From Pseudonocardia autotrophica (GTDB lineage Bacteria > Actinomycetota > Actinomycetes > Mycobacteriales > Pseudonocardiaceae), in NCBI RefSeq assembly GCF_003945385.1, contig NZ_AP018920.1, positions 2,666,001 to 2,730,000 on the forward strand: a DNA stretch of 64,000 nucleotides. Direction: 5' to 3'. Below, piece after piece: positions 1 to 7,226 of this stretch. The notes beneath the pieces were generated by a model that did no database searches, was not told the DNA's origin, and was given only the letters and a program-made list of their open reading frames with translations. The first letter of the stretch is position 1. Every line of letters begins with the position of its first letter. Both the position numbers and the translations under genes were made by a program.

Positions 1-119
1 TCATCGGGATCGGGTTGCGGCAGTTCGCGTCGGGCAACACCACTGATCCGCGCATGGCGTGGAACCGGTTCGTGCTCCCCGATCTGCGCCAGGACATGAT
101 CCGGCTCATGGGCTGGTGA
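1..119 (+). CDS. C-terminal end of an unidentified protein (partial)
   Basis: The window opens inside a gene. Reading from base 3, the frame stays open for 38 codons and ends in TGA at 117-119. The tail includes the stretch WNRFVLPDLRQDMIRLMGW. I do not recognise the family from this much sequence. Its last 14 bases overlap the end of the convergent EamA gene on the other strand, so the two share a tail-to-tail junction with no room for a separate terminator. Confidence 0.5.
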   Translation, partial: IGIGLRQFASGNTTDPRMAWNRFVLPDLRQDMIRLMGW

Positions 120-1014
120 GGCGAGGGGGCGGCTCGGTCGGCCGCCCCCTCGGCGCACCGCCCGGCACGAGCGGCCCGCGGGTGGCCAACCATGCGCCGG
201 CGAGGACGAGCAGCGCCCCGCCGGCCATCCGTGGGCCGACCGGTTCGGCGAGGAGGACCGCGCCGGCCGCGACCGCCACCACGGGGGCGACGTAGGTGAT
301 GAGCGCCGCGCGGTCGGGCCCCGCGATCGCGATGAGCCGGAAGAAGGCCACGAAGCCGCCGGGTGTGGCGACCAGGCCGAGCGCGGCCAGGGCGGCGAGC
401 CCCGCCGGCGTCGGCACAGGGAGCGGTTCGGACACCAGCGCCAGGGCGGTGAGTGCCGGCGCGGCGAGCACGATCATGGCGGCCACCACCGGCATCGCCG
501 GAAGATCGCCGAACCAGCGGCCGACCAGCACAGCCCCCACGGCGTAACAGGCGGCCGCGGTGACGATCAGACCGGCGCCGGGGCCCGAGCCGTCCACACC
601 GAGCAGCACGACCACCCCGGCGAAGCCGACGACGAGCCCGATCAGCGCGGCGAGCGTCGGCCGCGCCCGCGTCCCGAGTACCAGGCCGACCACCAGCACG
701 AACATCGGCTCGGTGGCGATCAGGACGCCGGAGGTGCCGGAGGGGACGGTCTGCCCGCCCAGCGGGATCAGGCTGAACGGGACGACGACCTCGACCAGTG
801 CGAGCACGGCGAGCCGCCCCCAGCGTCCGGCCAGCAGCGCCCGGTGCCGGTGCCGGAACGCGATCGGGACCAGCACGACCAGGGCCAGCACGACGCGCGC
901 GGCGGCCGTCGCGAGTGGACCGATGCCCTCCTGCAGCGCGATGCCGATGAAGAGGTACGGAACGCCCCACAGCACCGACACCGCGGCGAACAATGCCCAG
1001 CCCCGGCCACCCAT
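106..1014 (-). CDS. EamA/DMT-family transporter
   Basis: A 302-residue, strongly hydrophobic protein with about ten predicted membrane helices arranged as two EamA repeats. The N-terminal repeat opens with an SVLWGVPYLFIGIAL-like helix and later has the conserved PSGTSGVLIATEPMFV region. These proteins export small metabolites, often amino acids or their analogues; the substrate cannot be read here. ATG at 1014 is chosen, with GTG at 1023 as an in-frame alternative. An Lrp/AsnC regulator is transcribed divergently about 100 bp away, a common pairing with amino-acid exporters, so it probably controls this gene. A 14-bp dyad (6-bp arms, 1014-1027) overlaps the start region. Confidence 0.85.
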   Translation of the reverse strand: MGGRGWALFAAVSVLWGVPYLFIGIALQEGIGPLATAAARVVLALVVLVPIAFRHRHRALLAGRWGRLAVLALVEVVVPFSLIPLGGQTVPSGTSGVLIATEPMFVLVVGLVLGTRARPTLAALIGLVVGFAGVVVLLGVDGSGPGAGLIVTAAACYAVGAVLVGRWFGDLPAMPVVAAMIVLAAPALTALALVSEPLPVPTPAGLAALAALGLVATPGGFVAFFRLIAIAGPDRAALITYVAPVVAVAAGAVLLAEPVGPRMAGGALLVLAGAWLATRGPLVPGGAPRGRPTEPPPRLTSP

Positions 1015-1118
1015 CCCGTCCACGGGACGGGACGCTAGGCCGAGCGCCGTCGCTTCCGAAGGCAGATCGGAAGGTCTTGCCGTCGAATACTTGCCGTTCG
1101 GACGGTCCCGGCGGTCTC

Positions 1119-1631
1119 ATGGCGCGCATGAGCACGCTCGATGCCATCGACCAGCAGCTTCTCGCACTCCTGCAGGCGGACGCCCGGCTCGGGTATCGGG
1201 AGCTCGGCCGCACGGTGGGGATGAGCCCGCCCGCCGTTGCCGCCAGGGTGCGGCGGCTGGAACACAGTGGAGTGATCACCGGATACGGCGCCCGGGTCGA
1301 TCCGATAGCCGCGGGGCACGAGGTGCACGCGTTCGTCGTGGTGACGACGGCCGGCCGCCGGCAGTCACTGGAGCTCGCCCGTATGGCGGCCGCCCGGCCC
1401 ACGATCCTGGAGGACCACCGGGTCACCGGTACCGAGGACCACGTCCTGCGGGTCGTCGCGCCGCGGATCCGGGACCTCGAACCGCTCATCGACGACCTCA
1501 ACGGGCTGGGCAAGCCCGCCACGTCGATCGTGCTGTCGTCGCCCAAACCGTGGGCGCCGGTCCCGTCACCCGAGGCCGACGGTCCGCCGCCGATCAGCCC
1601 AGGGCGACCAGCAGCGCGAGCACGGACATGA
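1119..1631 (+). CDS. Lrp/AsnC-family transcriptional regulator
   Basis: About 170 residues. The N-terminal helix-turn-helix (LDAIDQQLLALLQADARLGY, then a GMSPPAVAARVRRLE recognition helix) is followed by a ligand-binding RAM/AsnC domain with the GVITGYGARVDP linker. The frame stays open upstream, but homology begins near MARMSTLDAID, so ATG 1119 (or 1128) is preferred to more distal starts. No strong Shine-Dalgarno sequence is visible. It is divergent from the EamA exporter and probably senses an amino acid and regulates export. The C-terminal 13 codons overlap the convergent membrane-protein gene and are Pro/Ala-rich, probably an unstructured tail. Confidence 0.85.
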   Translation: MARMSTLDAIDQQLLALLQADARLGYRELGRTVGMSPPAVAARVRRLEHSGVITGYGARVDPIAAGHEVHAFVVVTTAGRRQSLELARMAAARPTILEDHRVTGTEDHVLRVVAPRIRDLEPLIDDLNGLGKPATSIVLSSPKPWAPVPSPEADGPPPISPGRPAARART

Positions 1632-1968
1632 CGACCAGCAGCGGTGTCATGACGAGGCGCTCGCTGCGGGACGGGGAGAACGCGTTCGGGATCATGTTGA
1701 GGACGAGGAATCCGAACACCACCCACATGCCGATCCGGGAGGCACCCTCCGGGTACACGGCGATGACACCCGCCCGGTCCAGGGCGAGCGTCGCCATCAG
1801 CGCGTAGACGGCGATCGAGAGCCCCGCCGCCACCCGCAGGCCCGTCGGGAGTGCACCCGGGTACCGCCCGCCGAAGGTGAACCGGCCGAGCGGTGCGCCG
1901 AACACCAGCGCGATCTGGAAGACCGTGAGGACCGCGAGGACGGCCACGAGCAGCAGCGCTGGGAGCAC
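1594..1968 (-). CDS. Small integral membrane protein
   Basis: A 124-residue protein with four hydrophobic segments (about residues 1-22, 40-62, 78-96 and 103-123). It resembles the small four-helix membrane proteins common in actinobacteria, but I cannot name a family. It reads opposite to the Lrp gene and overlaps its 3' end by 38 bp. No partner gene or regulatory site is evident, so the function is unknown. Confidence 0.65.
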   Translation of the reverse strand: MLPALLLVAVLAVLTVFQIALVFGAPLGRFTFGGRYPGALPTGLRVAAGLSIAVYALMATLALDRAGVIAVYPEGASRIGMWVVFGFLVLNMIPNAFSPSRSERLVMTPLLVVMSVLALLVALG

Positions 1969-2040
1969 GGCGCAAGGCTATCGAGCGCCCTGGCGGCGAG
2001 GCCGACGACCGGGTCGCTCGGCCGACCGGAGCCGGACGCC

Positions 2041-3474
2041 TCATCGCGGGGCCGGCCGCACGGTGGTGCCGCCGCCCGTGATTCCGGCGGTGAGCTCGTC
2101 GAACGTGATCGTCCGGACTTCCGGTGCTCCGATCTCGACGCGGGTGTCGGGGGGCGGGCGCTCGTGCTGGTCGGGGGTGCGGGGTGGTGGGACGACCGGA
2201 TGGGCGTCGGGTGTGCGGCGGGGCCGGCGTTGCGGGTCGATCCAGCCGGGCGGGATGAACTCGGGCCGGCCGCTGGTCGTGCGGATCTCCCACCGGGAGT
2301 GGTGGACGAGGCGGTGGTGGACCCGGCAGAGCAGGACGAGGTTGTCGAGGTCGGTCGGTCCGCCCTGTTCCCAGGGGACGATGTGGTGGGCTTCGCACCA
2401 GGCGGGTGGCCGGTCGCAGCCGGGGTGGGCGCAGCCGCGGTCGCGGGCGGTCAGGGCGCGGCGCTGGGCGTCGGTGACGGTGCGCTTGGTGCGCCCGACG
2501 TCGAGTGGCCGTCCGTTGCCGGCGAGGACGACGGGCAGAGCGGCGGCGTCGCAGGCGAGCATCCGCAGTGCGGCGGGGCTGAGCTGCCCGCCGTACTCGA
2601 GGGTTGCGGCGCCGGCGTGGTGTTCGAGGTCGGCGAGCGGGATGGTGACCACGACCTGCGGGCGGCGGCCGCCGGTCTCGGGCAGCATCCGGCCCGGGGC
2701 GTGGGTGAGGGCGAATCCGCAGAGCTCGGCGAGGGCTTCGGCGGCGCGTTCGGCGTGGTCGCGGGCATCATCGGGATCGGATGGCGCGGACATGGCGTCG
2801 AGGGCGGCGGCGATCCGGTCGAACATGGCGGCGTCGTCGTAGCGGGCGCGCAGGGTTCCGCCGGGGCGGTTGCGGTGGCGGGTGATGCGCAGCTGGTTGG
2901 TCTCCGGGGGTGGGGCGTCGTCGGGTTCGGGACCATCCTGGTCGAGGGCTTCGAGGAGCTGGGTTCCCCAGGTGTGGAGTTCGGCGGGGGTGCTGAGCAG
3001 GGCCTGGCCGGCGAGGGCCTCCTCGGCGCCGGCCAGGGTGCCGGTGTCGAGGCGGGTGGCCGGTGCCGAACCGAGCAGCGCGGAGATCACCTCGACGTGG
3101 CGCAGCGAGACCTCGCCGGAGGCGAACACGGTGGCGGTCGCCGGGAGCCGGGCGGGCAGCGGGGTGCCATCGAGCCCGGTCCGGGTGGTGACGGCCTCGG
3201 CGGCGGTGGTGAAGCGCCGGGCACGGCGGGGTTCCCAGCGCAGCAGGTCGGCCAGTGCGGTTGCGGGGCTGCGGTAGCCGCGCTCGGTGTAGATGCCGCG
3301 TTGCCGGGCGGCGGCCAGCGCGGCGACGGCGGCGTGGTCGAGGCGCCGCGCGGTGGCTTCGAGGGCGATCTGGAGCGCGCAGATCTCGTCGTCGGTGGCG
3401 GTGCCGAGCAGCGCGGTGAGGTCGTCGACGGCCGCGTCGAGGCGGGCGTGCGCGGCGGCGACCCGTTCGTACAT
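2041..3474 (-). CDS. DUF222/13E12-repeat HNH endonuclease-like protein
   Basis: A 477-residue protein with an N-terminal DUF222 region (starting ERVAAAHARLDAAVDDL) and a C-terminal HNH nuclease motif at roughly residues 340-385: paired cysteines in GCAHPGCDRP, then CEAHHIVPW and a closing VHH. The last 90 residues are Pro/Arg-rich. The family is expanded in actinobacteria (the 13E12 repeat family in mycobacteria) and is thought to include nucleases; its in vivo role is unclear. ATG 3474 is chosen because homology begins there. A TAGACT -10 hexamer lies seven bases upstream, implying a leaderless mRNA, and a LexA-type box covers the start codon. DNA-damage induction is therefore likely. Confidence 0.9.
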   Translation of the reverse strand: MYERVAAAHARLDAAVDDLTALLGTATDDEICALQIALEATARRLDHAAVAALAAARQRGIYTERGYRSPATALADLLRWEPRRARRFTTAAEAVTTRTGLDGTPLPARLPATATVFASGEVSLRHVEVISALLGSAPATRLDTGTLAGAEEALAGQALLSTPAELHTWGTQLLEALDQDGPEPDDAPPPETNQLRITRHRNRPGGTLRARYDDAAMFDRIAAALDAMSAPSDPDDARDHAERAAEALAELCGFALTHAPGRMLPETGGRRPQVVVTIPLADLEHHAGAATLEYGGQLSPAALRMLACDAAALPVVLAGNGRPLDVGRTKRTVTDAQRRALTARDRGCAHPGCDRPPAWCEAHHIVPWEQGGPTDLDNLVLLCRVHHRLVHHSRWEIRTTSGRPEFIPPGWIDPQRRPRRTPDAHPVVPPPRTPDQHERPPPDTRVEIGAPEVRTITFDELTAGITGGGTTVRPAPR

Positions 3475-3482
3475 ATGTTCGA
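3467..3482 (-). promoter_or_regulatory. Candidate LexA/SOS box over the DUF222-HNH start codon
   Basis: On the minus strand the 16 bases read TCGAACATATGTACGA. They match the mycobacterial/Gram-positive SOS consensus TCGAAC-N4-GTTCGA at every fixed position but one. The centre of the box contains the ATG start codon itself. In Mycobacterium tuberculosis several 13E12-family genes are known LexA targets, which supports the call. Confidence 0.7.
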
Positions 3483-3487
3483 GTCTA
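3482..3487 (-). promoter_or_regulatory. Predicted -10 element of the DUF222-HNH gene (leaderless)
   Basis: TAGACT on the minus strand fits the actinobacterial TANNNT -10 pattern. Seven bases separate it from the ATG, which places the start of transcription at or next to the A of the start codon. No good -35 is visible. The LexA-type box abuts this hexamer, so bound LexA would block the promoter. Confidence 0.5.
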
Positions 3488-4208
3488 GCGGTTTTAGTCC
3501 ATGTTCGACAGTCCGTTGTCGCAGGTGGACGACCGTTCGTCGGTTTGCGATCGCGAACGGTTGAGTGGTCGTCCGCTCCGACCGGGACTGCGGTGCGAAG
3601 CATCCCGGCAGGCGGGGGCGTGGGTCGGCTCGGACGGCGATCGGTCCCCGCTGTGGCGCGAGTAGTGGTGGCGCGGCGACCGGTGCGGCGATCCAGTGCG
3701 GAACGGGGACTGAGAGTGCGATGCCTGCCGGCAGGTGAGATGAGCAGCGTGGTCATCGGTGCATCGATCGACCGGATCCGTGGCGCAGGTCGTCGCGGCA
3801 CTCCGGCGCCCTGTCCGGTCCGGCGCCGAGTCGGCCTCGCGGCGGGAGGCGCCGCCGACCGGGGTGCAACCGTCCCGCGTCCAGCGGGTCATGGTTGTGA
3901 TGCGTCCGGAGCGGCGGCTCGCGTAACTCTCGGGCGAGGGTGTCCCGGACTCGCGACGGCGTACGCCGAGCGAGCCCGGCGGGCGGTCCGGCCCGGCGCG
4001 ACGCGAGCTCGGTGGTCGGTCCGACCCGAGCCCGACCCGGCCCGACGCGAGGCCGGCCCGGCCCGCGCGTCAGTCGATCCGGTGATAATTGCGGGACGGT
4101 CTTCCGTTCTCATTTCCCGAGATGAGCTGCGGAAGGTGTCCGGCATCATCCGTTCGGTGATTCAAGAGAACCCGATCGGGAGGCAACCCTCGGGTAGCGT
4201 CACGCTCG
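3488..4208. other. Long intergenic region, no gene seen
   Basis: About 720 bp between the DUF222-HNH gene and the esterase. The open frames here are rich in Arg, Ser and Pro with no recognisable motif, and I judge them non-coding. Several GTTCG/CGAAC half-sites similar to half a LexA box lie at about 3508-3560. Around 3960-4070 the DNA is made of short CCCGACCCG-like repeats. A less GC-rich patch near 4080-4095 may belong to the esterase promoter, but no clear -35/-10 pair is seen. Confidence 0.5.
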
Positions 4209-5576
4209 ATGTATACCTCGAACCGTCGGTGCGACCGCCCCGGCCGACTGCGCGCCGTGACGCAGGGCAAGTGCGCCCTGTTCCTCGTCGCGGCGGTGTT
4301 CGCCGCAGGTGGAGCAGCGCTGCCACCGGAGACGAAGACCGAGTTCGGCCCGGTCGGTGCAGTGTCCGAACTGGACGTCGACGACGGCGACGACCGGTCC
4401 TCCGGGTTCTCGGTCGACGTCCCCGGAATCGTCGCCGATGCGACGATCTCGATCGGCGGCGACGATTATCCGAATCCGCTGCGGTTGCAGAGCGGAAACG
4501 CCGTGGACGGGCCCGATTCGTGGGAGAACCTGCGTCGCCCGGAACTGCTCGCCGATTTCCGGGAGCACGTCTACGGGCAGAGTCTGCCGCTGCCGACCGA
4601 GCAGACCTTCGACGTCTCGACAACCGAGATCGGCGACGTGGTGCGCAAGACCGTCACGATCGGCGTCACCGGTCCGGAGGGTTCCGGCAGCTTCGACATG
4701 ACGTTGTTCGTCCCGACGGGGGAGTCGACACCGCGTGGCACCTTCCTGATGATCGACCATCGGGGCTCGGTCGGTGACGATCCCGGCCAGTCCTCGGGCT
4801 ACGCGCCCGTCTCGACGATCACCGACGCCGGGTACGCGTTCGCCGTCATCGACGCGAACGATCTCGCCCCCGACGACAGCGGCAGCTACCGCGACGGCGT
4901 GATCAACCTGTTCCACCCGTCCGGCCAGGACCTGCCCGACGACGCCGGCCGCGCGATCAGCGCCTGGGCGTGGGGCGCCAGCCGGGCGATGGACTACCTG
5001 GAGACCGATCCGGACATCGACCCGGCCAAGGTCGGCGTGATCGGCCACTCGCGCAGCGGCAAGGCGTCGCTGTGGGCGGGTGCGCAGGACACCCGGTTCG
5101 CCGCCGTCATCACGAACAACTCCGGATCGACCGGCGCGAAGCTCGCCCGCCGCGGCGACGGCGGGGTGGGAGCGGAGACGGTCGCCCGGATCAACAGCGC
5201 GTTCCCGCACTGGTTCCCGCAGACCTACCGCGAGTACAACGACAACGAGAGCGCGCTCCCCGTCGACCAGCACGAGCTGATGGCGCTCGTCGCGCCGCGG
5301 CGCCTGGTCGTCGGCAGTGCCACCGACGACTCCAACGCCGATCCGCAGGGTGAGTTCCTCGCCTACGTCGGCGCCGCCCGCGCCTACGAGCTGTACGGCC
5401 TGGGGGACACCGGTCTCGGCTCGAACGACTGGCGCCCGGAGACCGACCGCGGCCATCGGGGCCCGGCGATGAGCTACCACCTCCGGTCCGGCGGTCACGG
5501 CCTGTCCGGCGCGGACTGGGACATCTACCTCGACGGCGACCTGTTCTCCCGGGGCGCCGGCCGGGCAGGGCTCTGA
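4209..5576 (+). CDS. Secreted CE15-like (glucuronoyl/acetylxylan) esterase
   Basis: A 455-residue alpha/beta hydrolase with a signal peptide: a basic n-region, then a hydrophobic stretch CALFLVAAVFAAGGAAL ending about residue 37. After the PNPLRL entry motif and the ELLADFREHVYG helix it carries GHSRSGK with the nucleophile Ser281, an SGSTGAKLARR segment with the family's arginine, and a C-terminal SGGHGL with the catalytic His430. In CE15 enzymes, which cleave lignin-carbohydrate esters, the usual motif is GCSRxGK; here His replaces Cys, as in related acetylxylan-esterase-like proteins. ATG 4209 is used; GTG 4257 would give a shorter signal peptide. It stands alone and ends in a strong hairpin. 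Action outside the cell on plant polysaccharide is likely. Confidence 0.8.
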   Translation: MYTSNRRCDRPGRLRAVTQGKCALFLVAAVFAAGGAALPPETKTEFGPVGAVSELDVDDGDDRSSGFSVDVPGIVADATISIGGDDYPNPLRLQSGNAVDGPDSWENLRRPELLADFREHVYGQSLPLPTEQTFDVSTTEIGDVVRKTVTIGVTGPEGSGSFDMTLFVPTGESTPRGTFLMIDHRGSVGDDPGQSSGYAPVSTITDAGYAFAVIDANDLAPDDSGSYRDGVINLFHPSGQDLPDDAGRAISAWAWGASRAMDYLETDPDIDPAKVGVIGHSRSGKASLWAGAQDTRFAAVITNNSGSTGAKLARRGDGGVGAETVARINSAFPHWFPQTYREYNDNESALPVDQHELMALVAPRRLVVGSATDDSNADPQGEFLAYVGAARAYELYGLGDTGLGSNDWRPETDRGHRGPAMSYHLRSGGHGLSGADWDIYLDGDLFSRGAGRAGL

Positions 5577-5632
5577 CCCGGACCGGCGGGGCTCCGACGC
5601 GAACCCCGGCGGGACCCGGCCTGGTTCGCGAA

Positions 5633-5693
5633 GATCCGCGTTCCGGGAGCGGCGGTGCATCCTGCGTACACCTGCGCTCCCGGAACGCGGATC
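5633..5693. terminator. Bidirectional hairpin between esterase and putP
   Basis: A perfect 19-bp inverted repeat (5633-5651 and 5675-5693) encloses a 23-base loop in the gap between two convergent genes. There is no T-tract, as is common for actinobacterial terminators. Its place and strength suggest it stops transcription from both sides. Confidence 0.7.
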
Positions 5694-5711
5694 ATCCGGT
5701 TCCCGCCGCGA

Positions 5712-7226
5712 TCAGCTCGCCGTGGTGACGTCGCGGCCCTCGGCGACCGCGACCGCCTCGTCGAACTCCCGCTCGATCTCGGCGTTCGGGGTGTAGGTCA
5801 GCGTGCTCACCACGACCGCCAGCAGCAGGTTCACCAGGAAGCCGGGCACGATCTCGTACAGCTCGACGCCCGCGATCGGCGGACCGTAGGTGTCCCACAC
5901 GAACACCGTGACCGCCCCGCCGACCATGCCGGCGAGCGCACCCCAGTTGGTGAGCTTGCGCCAGAACAGGCACAGCAGGATCGCGGGCCCGAAGGACGCG
6001 CCGAACCCGGCCCAGGCGAACGCCACGAGATCCAGGATGGTGCCGCTCGGGTCGAGCGCGAGGACGCCCGCGATCACCGCGACCGCCAGCACGCAGGACC
6101 GGCCGAGGATCATCAGGGTGCGCGGCGAGGTGTCGCGCCCGAAGACCTTGTAGAGATCCTCGACGAACGCCGACGAGCTGACGATCAGCTGGCTCGACAC
6201 GGTGCTCATGATCGCGGCCAGTACCGCGGCGAACACGAAGCCGACGACCAGCGGGTGCAGCAGGATCTGCGACATCGCGAGCACGACCAGCTCGGGATTG
6301 TCGAGCTCGTTCGGCGTGGTCCGGAAGAACGCGATGCCCACGATGCCGCAGGTGACCGCCCCGAGCAGGGACAGGATCATCCAGCTCATCCCGACCCGGC
6401 GGGCCGGTCCGGCGGACGCGGCGTCGCGCATCGCCATGAAGCGCACGATGATGTGCGGCTGGCCGAAGTAGCCCAGGCCCCACGCCGCGGCCGAGATGAT
6501 GCCGAGCACCGTCGCACCCGACAGTGCGGCGCCGCCGAGCAGCGACAGCCGGTCCGGATCGACGGCCGTGACCGCCGCCGTGGTCTCGCCGATCCCGCCG
6601 ACCGAGAAGATCGCGATCACCGGCACGATCAGCAGCGCCAGCAGCATCATCGTGCCCTGCACGACGTCGGTCAGCGAGGCGCCGAGGAACCCGCCGATCA
6701 TCGTGTAGGCCAGGGTGACGACGGCGACGATCAGCATGCCGGTCAGATACGACCCACCGAACGCGAGCTGGAAGAACTCGCCGCCGGCCACCATCATCGA
6801 CGAGACGTAGAAGGTGAAGAAGACCAGCACGATCGCGCCGGAGGCGACCCGCAGCGACCGGGACGTGTCGTGCAGCCGGTTCTCGAAGAAGCTCGGGATG
6901 GTGATCGAGTTCCGCGCCACCTCGGTGTAGGAGCGCAGCCGCGGCGCCACGAAGCGCCAATTCAGGTACGCGCCGACGGTGAGGCCGACCGCGATCCAGG
7001 CCTCGATCAGCCCGGCCGCGTAGATCGCCCCGGGCAGGCCCATCATCAGCCAGCCGGACATGTCCGACGCCCCGGCGCTGAGCGCGGCCGTCCACGGTGG
7101 GAGCTTGCGCCCCGCGAGCATGTAGCCCTCGTGGTCGGACGTCTGCCGGTACGCGTAATAGCCGATGGCCATCATCAACGCGAAGTAGACGACGAGCGCG
7201 ACGATCTGGAAGGTCTGGTCGTACAT
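5712..7226 (-). CDS. putP: Sodium/proline symporter
   Basis: A 504-residue sodium:solute symporter with about 13 membrane helices. The first helix is QIVALVVYFALMMAIGYYAY. The signature SAGASDMSGWLMMGLPG follows at about residues 48-64, where the family binds sodium and proline. It imports proline with Na+ for breakdown by PutA. Its ATG (7226-7224) shares one base with the putA stop codon (TGATG), so the two are translationally coupled, with putA first. The length matches known PutP proteins (about 500). The C-terminus ends in an acidic cytoplasmic tail. Confidence 0.93.
   Translation of the reverse strand: MYDQTFQIVALVVYFALMMAIGYYAYRQTSDHEGYMLAGRKLPPWTAALSAGASDMSGWLMMGLPGAIYAAGLIEAWIAVGLTVGAYLNWRFVAPRLRSYTEVARNSITIPSFFENRLHDTSRSLRVASGAIVLVFFTFYVSSMMVAGGEFFQLAFGGSYLTGMLIVAVVTLAYTMIGGFLGASLTDVVQGTMMLLALLIVPVIAIFSVGGIGETTAAVTAVDPDRLSLLGGAALSGATVLGIISAAAWGLGYFGQPHIIVRFMAMRDAASAGPARRVGMSWMILSLLGAVTCGIVGIAFFRTTPNELDNPELVVLAMSQILLHPLVVGFVFAAVLAAIMSTVSSQLIVSSSAFVEDLYKVFGRDTSPRTLMILGRSCVLAVAVIAGVLALDPSGTILDLVAFAWAGFGASFGPAILLCLFWRKLTNWGALAGMVGGAVTVFVWDTYGPPIAGVELYEIVPGFLVNLLLAVVVSTLTYTPNAEIEREFDEAVAVAEGRDVTTAS

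Noticed and set aside
1673..1686. GAACGCGTTC as another LexA box
   Set aside because: The arms are separated by 2 bases instead of 4 and the site lies inside a coding region.
2164..3564. Glycine-rich 466-codon frame opposite the DUF222-HNH gene
   Set aside because: Its GGG/GVG-rich sequence is the complement of the Pro/Ala/Thr codons of the HNH gene; there is no start signal or domain.
3494..4149. Small minus-strand frames in the 3.5-4.2 kb gap
   Set aside because: The products are Arg/Ser/Thr/Pro-rich with no hydrophobic core, motif or ribosome-binding site.
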